64,000 nt of DNA from Mycolicibacterium gadium (GTDB lineage Bacteria > Actinomycetota > Actinomycetes > Mycobacteriales > Mycobacteriaceae), in NCBI RefSeq assembly GCF_010728925.1, contig NZ_AP022608.1, forward strand, positions 3,534,001 through 3,598,000, in the 5' to 3' direction. The notes beneath the pieces were generated by a model. The model saw nothing but the letters and a program-made list of their open reading frames with translations, was not told where the DNA came from and did no database searches. The translations under genes were made by a program, and so were the position numbers. Positions 26,520 through 34,423 of this stretch are shown in pieces (the stretch's first letter is position 1; the number at the start of each line of letters is the position of its first letter).

Positions 26520-27500
26520 CTAGCGCGATCGTCCCAATTCCGACAATGTCTCGGCGGCAGTGTATTTCGGCTCCCAGCCCAGCTGGGTCTTCGCCTTACC
26601 GGTATCCATGACGACCGACGTGCGGCTCGCGTGCAGCCACTCCAGGGACGACGGGAGGAATGGAATTCTGGCCATCAGTCCTGATGCGGCAGTCGCTGCA
26701 AACTGGGGCACACGAACGGGACGGGCGCCGAGTTCGGTGGCTACGTCCGAGATCGACACCACACCGTCACCGGCCAGGTTGTACGCACCGGGAGGAGCAT
26801 CAGTGGTCACGGCCAGCGCGATGGCGGAGGCGACGTCATCGTGATGCACCAATTGCATCGGGACGCCGGGATCGGGCAACAGAGGTTTCGGTAACGGCAG
26901 CAGCTGGGTCACCCGCTTGATGGGCCCCGGCAGTTGATTCCACGGCATGGCATCTGCCAGTGCCGGCGCCTTGGGCCCGGCGACGATGCACGGGCGCAAG
27001 ACGTACACCTCGAGGTCAGAGCCTGCGACGGTCTCCTTCAACGCCGCCTCGCAGGCCGCCTTCTGCTCGGAGTAGTAGTGCTCGGGCGAACCACGCGGCG
27101 GAACGTCCTCGGTGATCGGAGAAGGGTTGTCGGAGTGGTAGCCATACGCGGCGACCGAGGAGGTGTAGACCAGGCGGCGCGGTCGCTGCGCGGCCACCGT
27201 CGCCTCGAACACGTTGCGGGTGCCTGCGAGGTTGACCCGAGCGCTCTCTTCGCGCGTCCCCATGATGATGAAGGCCAGATGCACGACGACATCCGCATCC
27301 GCGACCAGGTCGTCGACGTCGCCGCGCTCCGTGATGTCGCCCTGCCGGTACTCGGTCTTGGTCCAGCCCTGCCCCGCCGGGTCGAACGGACGACGCGCCA
27401 TCCCAATGATCCGCTCGACGACCGGGTCGCGGTCCAGCGCGGTGACAGCCGAGATGCCGATTTCCCCCGTCGGGCCGGTGACGGCGACCGTGAGACCCAT
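26520..27500 (-). CDS. NAD-dependent epimerase/dehydratase (extended SDR)
   Basis: This 326-residue Rossmann protein begins MGLTVAVTGPTGEIGISAVTAL (TGxxGxxG NAD-binding motif) with DVVVHLAFIIMG and the active-site-type YTSSVAAYGYHS followed by YYSEQKAACE (YxxxK). ATG 27500 is chosen because the family starts just before the TGxxGxxG motif; the upstream 73-residue extension is not protein-like. Extended SDRs act on nucleotide sugars or 3-beta-hydroxysteroids; the substrate is undetermined. Confidence 0.88.
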   Translation of the reverse strand: MGLTVAVTGPTGEIGISAVTALDRDPVVERIIGMARRPFDPAGQGWTKTEYRQGDITERGDVDDLVADADVVVHLAFIIMGTREESARVNLAGTRNVFEATVAAQRPRRLVYTSSVAAYGYHSDNPSPITEDVPPRGSPEHYYSEQKAACEAALKETVAGSDLEVYVLRPCIVAGPKAPALADAMPWNQLPGPIKRVTQLLPLPKPLLPDPGVPMQLVHHDDVASAIALAVTTDAPPGAYNLAGDGVVSISDVATELGARPVRVPQFAATAASGLMARIPFLPSSLEWLHASRTSVVMDTGKAKTQLGWEPKYTAAETLSELGRSR

Positions 27501-27560
27501 GCCGTCTGGGATGCCCGTCCAGGCGGGATCGAAACGGAGACCGCAGGCAATCAGATCGGT

Positions 27561-27616
27561 GAGCAGACACAAAACTGCCCAAAACGTCGCTGAAAAGGGG
27601 GAGTTTGCGTCTGCTC
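27561..27616. repeat. Long hairpin element, copy 2
   Basis: GAGCAGAC (27561-27568) pairs perfectly with GTCTGCTC (27609-27616), extended inward with one mismatch by CAAA (27570-27573) and TTTG (27604-27607). The loop is a CCC...GGGGG-flanked segment. It lies between two minus-strand genes, just past the FAD oxidoreductase stop (27637). Its outer sequence (AGACxCAAAA...GxGTCT) matches the element at 637-694, suggesting one dispersed family. Confidence 0.6.
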
Positions 27617-27636
27617 GCCGGAATCTCGTCCGGGAT

Positions 27637-29199
27637 CTACGTCGCGTCGGCGAGTGCCTGCTTGGCCGCGTTGTAACCGGGCACGAACGTGATGCCGGGG
27701 CCACCGTGGCATCCGGCACTGGCCAGGTAGAGGCCGTCGATCGGAATAGGCTGGTCGACGTAGCCTTTCGGGCCTGGCCGGTTGGGCCCGATCTGGTCGG
27801 GGTGGATCAGCCCGTGGCAGTAGTCGCCGCCCGGCGCCCCGAACATCGTGCCCATGTGCTTGGGAGTGAAGGTGGTGTGTTTGAGAATCAGGCTCTCGAA
27901 ATTGGGCGCCAGCCTGGTGATCTTGTCGATCACCCGCTGCCCCATCTCGGCCTTCATCTCCCCGTAGCTCGAATCCGACTCCTCGATGGGGAACCACAGC
28001 GAGAACGCCGATGCCGCGTGCTTGCCTTCAGGCGCCAGGCCCGGGTCGTTCACCGACGGTATCTGCAGTGCGATGGACGGGTCGGCGGGCACGATGCCGT
28101 GCCTGCACTCCTCCCACTGCCGCTGCAGTTCCTCGGGGGTGGAGAAGATTCCGATATTCGACTGCATCGCCGGATCGTTGAGCAGTTCGTATGGCGCCGC
28201 GAACTCCGGTATGCCGTCGAGCGCGAAGTGCATCTGCAGATAGCTGCCGCGGTGATCCTGGCCGGAGAAGCGTTCACGAACATCGGCGGGTAGCGCGGCG
28301 GGGTCGATCATGCCGTTGATGGTGAGATCCGGTGCGATACCGGAGATCACGATGGGCGCGGTGATGACTGTCCCGTCCTCCAGCCGGACACCGCTCACCC
28401 GGCTGTCGGCGATCTGGATCTCCTCGACCTTGCTGCGCAACCGCAATTCGCCGCCGGCCGAGGTGAACACGTCGCACAGGTGCGACGTCAAGGCGCCGAT
28501 GCCACCCTGGAGTTTCTTCACCAGGAGCGCGTTCTCGTCCGGAACGGCGAAACCGTAGGCCAGCGCCGCCGCGGTACCCGGCGTCGCTGGGCCGCGATAG
28601 GTGGTGTTGCATGCGAGCAACGAGAGCATGCCGCGCAGCGCGCCGTGCTTCTCCCGGTCGGGCAGGTAGCGGTCGATCACATCGGTAACCGAGCCGAAGA
28701 GCAGATCGGTGATCGTCTGTCGCTCGAATTCGTTTGTCGCGCAGGCATACATCTCGTCGAGTGTCTTGGGCGGCTGGCCGGCTTCGAACCGGCCCAGGGC
28801 GCGCGTCGGCGCCTGACACCACGCCATCAGACCGGCCATCCCGTTGACGGCTTCCGCGCCGTGCACCTCGTTGATGTGCGTCATCAGCTTCATCGGGTCG
28901 GTGTAGTAGACCAGCGGTTCGTCGCCGACGCCACGCAGTGACACCGACATCACGTCCAGGTCGACGGTCGGCAACTCGTCGAGTCCGAGTTCGCGGCTGA
29001 CCACGGCCGAGGTCGGAATCTGCACCGACCCTGCGATCTCGAATCGGAAGCCGTCGAACAGCTCGACAGTCGAGGCCATGCCGCCGGCATACAGCTTGAA
29101 GTCCAGGCAGAGCGTACGCAGCCCCGCCTTCTGAAGAAGTGCGGCAGCGGTCAACCCGTTGTGGCCCGCGCCGACGACGATCGCATCAAAGTCAGCCAT
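27637..29199 (-). CDS. FAD-dependent oxidoreductase, phytoene-desaturase-like
   Basis: This 520-residue flavoprotein begins MADFDAIVVGAGHNGLTAAALLQKAGLRTLCLD (dinucleotide-binding GxGxxG). A C-terminal motif GLYLASAGCHGGPGITFVPGYNAAKQAL is typical of CrtI/phytoene dehydrogenase-like amine-oxidase-fold enzymes. The substrate is probably a carotenoid, retinoid or other hydrophobic compound and is not determined. ATG 29199 matches the family start. A perfect 22-bp palindrome lies 25 bp upstream, so the TetR gene 29249 probably represses it. The transcript may be leaderless. Confidence 0.88.
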   Translation of the reverse strand: MADFDAIVVGAGHNGLTAAALLQKAGLRTLCLDFKLYAGGMASTVELFDGFRFEIAGSVQIPTSAVVSRELGLDELPTVDLDVMSVSLRGVGDEPLVYYTDPMKLMTHINEVHGAEAVNGMAGLMAWCQAPTRALGRFEAGQPPKTLDEMYACATNEFERQTITDLLFGSVTDVIDRYLPDREKHGALRGMLSLLACNTTYRGPATPGTAAALAYGFAVPDENALLVKKLQGGIGALTSHLCDVFTSAGGELRLRSKVEEIQIADSRVSGVRLEDGTVITAPIVISGIAPDLTINGMIDPAALPADVRERFSGQDHRGSYLQMHFALDGIPEFAAPYELLNDPAMQSNIGIFSTPEELQRQWEECRHGIVPADPSIALQIPSVNDPGLAPEGKHAASAFSLWFPIEESDSSYGEMKAEMGQRVIDKITRLAPNFESLILKHTTFTPKHMGTMFGAPGGDYCHGLIHPDQIGPNRPGPKGYVDQPIPIDGLYLASAGCHGGPGITFVPGYNAAKQALADAT

Positions 29200-29224
29200 G
29201 CGCTGAGGCTGACACGCGCCACAC

Positions 29225-29246
29225 GTTTTGTCAATATTGACAAAAC
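29225..29246. promoter_or_regulatory. TetR operator O1, perfect 22-bp palindrome
   Basis: The core TTTTGTCAATATTGACAAAA (29226-29245) is flanked by G and C that also pair, giving a perfect 22-bp palindrome. Each half carries TTGACA, so the operator overlaps the -35 of the FAD oxidoreductase promoter (minus strand -35 at 29234-29229, weak -10 CAGCCT at 29211-29206, ATG 29199). Confidence 0.8.
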
Positions 29247-29248
29247 TT

Positions 29249-29842
29249 TCAGCCAATCCCCTTGGCGATTGTGTCCAGCGCCTCCCGCGTCAGCCGCGAC
29301 AACTCGGGCAGTGAGCGCTCTTGGCCGAGCATCCACACCTCCATCGCACCGAAGACCGCCGCCGCGATGCACCGCGCCGTGATCGCAACGCGCATTCCCT
29401 CGTCGGTACCCGGTGCGGGCGGGTTCTCCTCCGTGAGGCGATGCACGATCGCCTCGGCGAAATCAGCTTCGACCTGCCGGATATGCCGCACGATCCGGTC
29501 GGGTTCGATCTCCTGTGCGCGCAGGGCGGCGGTCTGCGCTACCGCCCAGTCGTCGTACGGCCGCGCCATCATCGCGGCGTGCACCGAATCGATGATCGAC
29601 TCGTCGGGATCGCGCTGCGCCAGCGCCGTCCTGAACCACTGCAGTCCGGCGTAGTCGGCGAACAGCAGATCGTGTTTGGACGCGAAGTGCCGATAGAACG
29701 TCCGCAGCGAAACCCCGGCATCAGCCGCGATCTGTTCGGCCGAGGTGTCTTCGACCCCCTGGGCGAGAAACCGCACCACCGCGGCCTGCCGCAACGCCTC
29801 GCGCGTGCGCTCACTTCGTGCCGTCTGGGCGGGTCGGACCAT
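29249..29842 (-). CDS. TetR-family transcriptional regulator
   Basis: This 197-residue regulator has an N-terminal helix-turn-helix (about 12-58: TREALRQAAVVRFLAQGVEDTSAEQIAADAGVSLRTFYRHFASKHDLLF) and a variable ligand-binding C-terminal domain. It lies between operators O1 (29225-29246) and O2 (29864-29885), so autoregulation plus control of the flanking oxidoreductase and the divergent operon is expected. TAGTTT six bases before ATG 29842 fits a -10 element of a leaderless transcript. The ligand is unknown. Confidence 0.9.
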   Translation of the reverse strand: MVRPAQTARSERTREALRQAAVVRFLAQGVEDTSAEQIAADAGVSLRTFYRHFASKHDLLFADYAGLQWFRTALAQRDPDESIIDSVHAAMMARPYDDWAVAQTAALRAQEIEPDRIVRHIRQVEADFAEAIVHRLTEENPPAPGTDEGMRVAITARCIAAAVFGAMEVWMLGQERSLPELSRLTREALDTIAKGIG

Positions 29843-29863
29843 GTGGAGAAACTACCGCACCAA

Positions 29864-29885
29864 GTTCTGTCACTATTGACAAAAC
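29864..29885. promoter_or_regulatory. TetR operator O2 in the divergent promoter region
   Basis: GTTCTGTCACT (29864-29874) followed by ATTGACAAAAC (29875-29885). It differs from O1 at only two of 22 positions. It contains TTGACA (29876-29881) as a perfect -35 for the plus-strand operon starting at 29913 and overlaps the -35 region of the TetR gene. Confidence 0.75.
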
Positions 29886-29912
29886 TTCACACCCTGATGA
29901 GACTCCGCCTTT

Positions 29913-30407
29913 ATGGTTTCCCTGATCGTCCACCTCGTCCTCGGGTTCGCGACGATGGCTTTAATCGTCAAGACGAATCCGGCGATCTTCGCGCGCTACT
30001 CGTCCGGCCGTCAGGTCACCGGGCTCGAACTCTTCTACTATGTCGCCGGTATCGCGTCGGTCGTGCTCGGCTATTACTTCAACAACCAGTACGTCGCCGA
30101 GTACGCGCCGCCGGGCGGTATGCACAATTTCATCTGGGGACCCGGCAGTTGGTGGGAGTTCATCACGCTGGGATACGCCAACCCGGCTGCCGCCTCGGCC
30201 AGCCAGGACTACACGATCATGAGCCTGCTGCTGTTCCCGCTGTGGTCCATCGTCGACGGCCGTAGACGCGGCATCAAACACCCGTGGCTCTTCTGCGGAT
30301 TCATCCTGTTCGCCAGCTCGGCATTCGCGTGGGCGGCCTACCTCGCCGTCGTCGAACGCCAGCACCGGCACCAGCAGTTCGGAGCGCCCCTGCAATCCGC
30401 GGTCTGA
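29913..30407 (+). CDS. Four-helix membrane protein (DUF2834-like)
   Basis: This 164-residue protein has four predicted transmembrane segments (near residues 2-22, 39-60, 100-118 and 125-147; the last reads FCGFILFASSAFAWAAYLAV). The C-terminal helix pair resembles the DUF2834 family, though the middle insertion makes that tentative. It is first gene of a TetR-controlled operon with a SnoaL-like protein, an MBL-fold hydrolase and a quinone reductase. A role in membrane-associated handling of a hydrophobic compound is inference. Confidence 0.7.
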   Translation: MVSLIVHLVLGFATMALIVKTNPAIFARYSSGRQVTGLELFYYVAGIASVVLGYYFNNQYVAEYAPPGGMHNFIWGPGSWWEFITLGYANPAAASASQDYTIMSLLLFPLWSIVDGRRRGIKHPWLFCGFILFASSAFAWAAYLAVVERQHRHQQFGAPLQSAV

Positions 30408-30435
30408 CACCCGGCAGGCGGCCTACAGTCAAGGC

Positions 30436-30897
30436 ATGATCACAGACGATCTGCGCGAGCGGCGCCTCGAGGTGATCCGGGAGCACATGGACACCGAGGT
30501 GACCAAGGAGTTCGACCGCACCCTGGCCACCTTCAAGAACGATTCGGGGGGTCGCCCGCACTACGAGATCATGGCCACCGGACAGGTCTTCGACGGCGAC
30601 GATGAAGTCATGGGCTACTACCGGACCACCAGAACCGCATTCCCGGACCAGCGGCACGACAACGTCGTATGCCACGTCGCCGATGATGCCGTCATCGTCG
30701 AATTCGACCTGCTGGGAACCAATCTCGGCGAGTTCTACGGCCTGCCGCCGACCGGCAAGGCATTCCGGGTACCGATCATCGCGGTGTTCTACTTCGAGGG
30801 CGACCGTGTCGTCAACGAACGCATCTACTTCGACTCGGCCAGCCTCGTCACGCAGATCGGGCGCGGCGAATTGCTCGCTATGGCGGGAGAGCTGTGA
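30436..30897 (+). CDS. SnoaL-like / ester cyclase family protein
   Basis: This 153-residue NTF2-fold protein has the SnoaL-type pattern (GQVFDGDDEVMGYYRTTRTAFPDQRHDN, VIVEFDLLGTNLGEFYGLPPTGKAFRVPIIAVFYFEGDRVVNERIYFD). Family members are polyketide cyclases, limonene-epoxide-hydrolase relatives and other small hydrolyases. It is 28 bp after the membrane protein gene; its stop overlaps the next start (GTGA). Confidence 0.85.
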   Translation: MITDDLRERRLEVIREHMDTEVTKEFDRTLATFKNDSGGRPHYEIMATGQVFDGDDEVMGYYRTTRTAFPDQRHDNVVCHVADDAVIVEFDLLGTNLGEFYGLPPTGKAFRVPIIAVFYFEGDRVVNERIYFDSASLVTQIGRGELLAMAGEL

Positions 30898-31679
30898 AGG
30901 TCCACCATCTCAACTGCGGGACGATGAACCCGTACATCGCGCCGCGGATCGTCTGCCACGTCCTGCTCATCGAGACCGACAACGGGCTGGTGCTCGTCGA
31001 CACCGGATACGGGACACGCGACTGCGACGACCACGCCCGGGTCGGGCCCACCCGCCACCTGTTCAAGCCGGTGTTCGACCACGGCGAGACGGCACTGCGT
31101 CAGGTGGAACGACTCGGGTTCAATCGCTCCGACGTCCGCCACATCGTCGTCACTCATTTCGACATGGACCACATCGGCGGCATCTCCGACTTCCCCGATG
31201 CCCAAGTCCACGCCACCCGCGCCGAAATCAAAGGAGCGGTAAGGGAACCGACGTTTCAGGAGAAGATGCGCTTTCGCGCCGTCCAATGGGCGCATGGCCC
31301 CAAGATCGTCGAGCACGAGCCGACAGGCGAGAAATGGCGAGGATTCGCCGCCGCCAAAGAGCTCGACGACATCGCGCCGGGAATCGTCTTGGTGTCGCTG
31401 CCCGGCCACACGCGGGGACACGCATGTATCGCCGTCGACGCCGGGAACCGCTGGGTGTTGCACTGCGGCGACGCGTTCTATCAGCAGGGCACCCTGGACG
31501 GCATTTCCGAGGTCCCCCGGCCGATCAGGATCATCGAGCCTCTTCTCGCATTCGACCGAAAGAAGGTGGCAGACAACCACGCTCGCCTCGCCGAGCTCTA
31601 CCAGCGTCAGGAGCCCGACCTGCTGATGGTCTGCGCCCACGACGCCGAGCTGTACGAACACGCGAAAGCGACTTCGTAA
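30894..31679 (+). CDS. Metallo-beta-lactamase-fold hydrolase (AHL-lactonase-like family)
   Basis: This 261-residue MBL-fold protein has the metal motif THFDMDHIGG, a variant in which Asp stands at the second His position of HxHxDH. The later ligand-bearing segments LPGHTRGHACIAVD and LHCGDAFY and a C-terminal CAHDAELY histidine are also present. Relatives are lactonases and other ester hydrolases; quorum-quenching is not implied in this host. GTG 30894 overlaps the previous stop by 4 bp and the next gene follows after 2 bp. Confidence 0.87.
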   Translation: MKVHHLNCGTMNPYIAPRIVCHVLLIETDNGLVLVDTGYGTRDCDDHARVGPTRHLFKPVFDHGETALRQVERLGFNRSDVRHIVVTHFDMDHIGGISDFPDAQVHATRAEIKGAVREPTFQEKMRFRAVQWAHGPKIVEHEPTGEKWRGFAAAKELDDIAPGIVLVSLPGHTRGHACIAVDAGNRWVLHCGDAFYQQGTLDGISEVPRPIRIIEPLLAFDRKKVADNHARLAELYQRQEPDLLMVCAHDAELYEHAKATS

Positions 31680-31681
31680 CC

Positions 31682-32686
31682 GTGCGCGCCGTCGTCATCA
31701 CCAAGCACGGTGATCCCTCAGTGCTCAAGGTCGAACACCGACCCGAGCCGCCGCCTCCCGGGCCGGGCCAGGTCCGTATCGAGGTGCACGCCGCCGGCGT
31801 CAACTTCGCCGACCATCTCGCGCGCGTCGGCCTCTACCCCGAAGCGCCCAAACCGCCCTCTGTGGTCGGCTACGAAGTTTCCGGGACCATCGAGGCGGTC
31901 GGTCCAGGTGTTGACGAGGCAAGGGTGGGCGAAAGAGTGCTGGCCGGAACGCGTTTCGGTGGATACGCCGAAATCGTGAACGTCAAGGCTTCCGATACGG
32001 TTGTGCTTCCGGACCGCCTGACCTTCGAGCAGGGTGCCGCCGTTCCGGTCAACTACGCGACTGCATGGGCCGCGCTACACGGATACGGCTCACCGAAGGC
32101 CGGTGAACGCGTCCTCATCCATGCGGCGGCAGGCGGCGTCGGCACCGCAGCGATCCAGCTGGCCAAGCCCACGGGTGTCGAAATCCATGGCACGGCGTCA
32201 CCGGGTAAGCATCAGGTGCTCAAGGATATGGGCGTGGACCGCACCATCGACTATCGGCGTGACGGGTGGTGGAAAGATCTGCCGCCCTACGACATGGTGC
32301 TCGACGCGATCGGCGGTGCGTCGCTGCGCCGCTCCTACGACCTGCTCCGGCCCGGAGGCAAACTGATCGCGTATGGCATCTCGGCGTTGCAGCAGGGCGA
32401 GAAGCGTTCTCTACGTACCGTCTTGCCTCAGCTGCTACCGATGCTGCGCGGATTCAACCTGACCAAACAGCTTTCGGACTCCAAGGCAGTCGTCGGCCTC
32501 AACATGCTGGCACTCTGGGATGACCGCGGCACACTCGAACCGTGGATCGGTCCCCTGGCAAAGGCATTGGCCGACGCCGTCGTAAGGCCGATCGTGCACG
32601 CCGCCGTGCCGTTCGACAACGCGCGCGAGGCGCACCGCATCCTCGCCGCGCGCGAGAACATCGGCAAGGTCGTGCTGGTCCCCTAG
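31682..32686 (+). CDS. Zinc-independent NAD(P)H:quinone oxidoreductase (MDR family)
   Basis: This 334-residue medium-chain reductase starts VRAVVITKHGDPSVLKVEHRPEP with the GroES-like half (VHAAGVNFADHLARVGLYPEAPKPP) and the nucleotide-binding motif AAAGGVGTAAIQLAK. The structural and catalytic zinc cysteines are absent, as in QOR/VAT1-like enzymes that reduce quinones or enones. GTG 31682 lies 2 bp after the MBL-fold stop. It is the last gene of the operon and its 3' end overlaps the convergent SDR gene by 4 bp. Confidence 0.9.
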   Translation: MRAVVITKHGDPSVLKVEHRPEPPPPGPGQVRIEVHAAGVNFADHLARVGLYPEAPKPPSVVGYEVSGTIEAVGPGVDEARVGERVLAGTRFGGYAEIVNVKASDTVVLPDRLTFEQGAAVPVNYATAWAALHGYGSPKAGERVLIHAAAGGVGTAAIQLAKPTGVEIHGTASPGKHQVLKDMGVDRTIDYRRDGWWKDLPPYDMVLDAIGGASLRRSYDLLRPGGKLIAYGISALQQGEKRSLRTVLPQLLPMLRGFNLTKQLSDSKAVVGLNMLALWDDRGTLEPWIGPLAKALADAVVRPIVHAAVPFDNAREAHRILAARENIGKVVLVP

Positions 32687-33528
32687 CTCGAGGCGCGCCT
32701 TCGCAGGACGCTCTGCAGCCGGCCGAGTACGTCGTAATAGTGCGTCGGTGCCAGTCGCGCCAAGGCGTCGAACATGTAGGCGTCGGGTCCGACGAGTATG
32801 CGCGCCTTGCCCGATTCCACACCGCGATGGATGATCTCGGCGGCCTTGTCGGGCTGCGTCATGGTGATGTTCGCGAACTCCTTGGCCATCTGCTCCTGGG
32901 TGCGACCTCGGCCCTCGGGATCTGTGCGCATCCGACCGTTGCGCACGATGTTGGTGTTGATCCCGCCCGGGTGCACGTTGATGGCAGTGACGCCGGTGCC
33001 GCGCAGCTCTTGACGCAGGGCGTCGGTGAAGCCGCGGACAGCGAACTTGGCTGCGCAGTAAGCACTCTGGGTCGGCATGCCGACCAGACCGAAGACGCTC
33101 GACGTGTTGACGACCACGCCCTCATCCTGTTCGACGAGGATGGGCAGAAACGCCCGTGTGCCGTTGACGACGCCGCCGAAGTTGATGCTCCACAGCCATT
33201 CGTCGTCCGCCGGGACTGCGTCGAGCACGCTCGATCCGACGGCAACGCCGGCGTTGTTGAACACCGCGCCGAGTGGCTGGGGTGCCCAGTCACGTACCTC
33301 TGCCGCGAAGTCGTGCTGCGCCTGCGCATCGCTGACGTCGAGAACGCGCAGTAGGGCCGGGCCAGGCAACGACGCCTCGGTTTCCTTCAACCCGGCCTCG
33401 TCGACGTCGGCGATGGCGACCGGGCAGCTGTGCGCCGATAACCGTTGCGCCAGAGCGCGACCGATACCCGATGCCGCACCGGTGATGACCGCGGTGCGGC
33501 CACTTATCGTCCTACGCCTCTGTGTCAT
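32683..33528 (-). CDS. Short-chain dehydrogenase/reductase
   Basis: This 281-residue classical SDR has the cofactor motif TGAASGIGRA, NNAGVAVG, the catalytic Ser in VVVNTSSVFGL and YCAAK (YxxxK). A GINTNIVRNG stretch follows. It overlaps the hydrolase gene upstream by 17 bp and forms an operon with hydrolase and P450. An alcohol or ketone made by the P450 or hydrolase is a reasonable substrate guess. Confidence 0.9.
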   Translation of the reverse strand: MTQRRRTISGRTAVITGAASGIGRALAQRLSAHSCPVAIADVDEAGLKETEASLPGPALLRVLDVSDAQAQHDFAAEVRDWAPQPLGAVFNNAGVAVGSSVLDAVPADDEWLWSINFGGVVNGTRAFLPILVEQDEGVVVNTSSVFGLVGMPTQSAYCAAKFAVRGFTDALRQELRGTGVTAINVHPGGINTNIVRNGRMRTDPEGRGRTQEQMAKEFANITMTQPDKAAEIIHRGVESGKARILVGPDAYMFDALARLAPTHYYDVLGRLQSVLRRRASS

Positions 33529-34423
33529 GCGTTCTCCATTCTGCGCCAGTGAAGTGGTCGGTGATCAGGTCGACGATTTGGTCCCATGCCCCGGCGGGCA
33601 GGTCGTGCCCGAGGCCGACGATCGTCTCGAGGCGTGCACCCGGTATCGCTCGGGCGGTCGCCGCTCCGCCGGTCGGATGCACCATCCGATCCCGATCGCC
33701 GTGGATGACCAGGGTCGGTACGTCGATGTGGGCGAGCTCGGCGGTTCGGTCGCCAGACGCGAAGATGCCCGCCAGCTGCCGAGCGATGCCCGCCGGGCTG
33801 GGGTCACGGTCGAAGGCGATGCCGGCATAGGTGCGCACCGCCTCCTCGTCGAAGGGAAAGCCGTGGGATCCGATGTGGGCGAAGATGTTCGCGGCCCGAT
33901 CCATTTCGTCTTCCCTCGTCCGCGGTGGCTTCGACGTCAGCATCCGTCGCCACGTGGACAGCGCGGGCCGTCCCAACCGACGCGCCCCCGTTGTCGACAT
34001 GATCGAGGTGAGTGTGCGCACCCGGCCCGGATGATGCGCGGCGACGGTCTGCGCGATCATGCCGCCCATCGACACGCCCACCAGGTGCGCATCTCGATAA
34101 CCGAGTGCATCCATCAGGCCGACGGTGTCGCGCGCCATATCACCCAGGTGGTACTGATGCCGGGAATCGCCGCCGCGCAACATGGCCACCGGATTGGGCG
34201 GACGATAGGACATGTGGGTGGAACGGCCCGCGTCGCGGTTGTCGAACCGGATCACGTGATAGCCGAGTCCCACCAGTTTTGCGACGAATTCGTCGGGCCA
34301 GGAATGCAATTGCTGCCCCAGACCGGCGACCAGCATGACTGGTGGATCGGCTGGGTCACCGGTGTGGTCGTAGCAGAGTTCGATGCCACGGCCGACGTCG
34401 ACGACGGTCTCGTTCGCTGTCAT
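33512..34423 (-). CDS. Alpha/beta hydrolase
   Basis: This 303-residue alpha/beta-hydrolase has an oxyanion region PPVMLVAGLGQQLHSW, the nucleophile elbow GVSMGGMIAQ, and the acid and histidine segments VIHGDRDRMVHP and VGLGHDLPAG. It is likely an esterase or lactone/epoxide-type hydrolase in the P450 operon. The start at 34423 overlaps the P450 stop (ATGA). Confidence 0.9.
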   Translation of the reverse strand: MTANETVVDVGRGIELCYDHTGDPADPPVMLVAGLGQQLHSWPDEFVAKLVGLGYHVIRFDNRDAGRSTHMSYRPPNPVAMLRGGDSRHQYHLGDMARDTVGLMDALGYRDAHLVGVSMGGMIAQTVAAHHPGRVRTLTSIMSTTGARRLGRPALSTWRRMLTSKPPRTREDEMDRAANIFAHIGSHGFPFDEEAVRTYAGIAFDRDPSPAGIARQLAGIFASGDRTAELAHIDVPTLVIHGDRDRMVHPTGGAATARAIPGARLETIVGLGHDLPAGAWDQIVDLITDHFTGAEWRTHDTEA

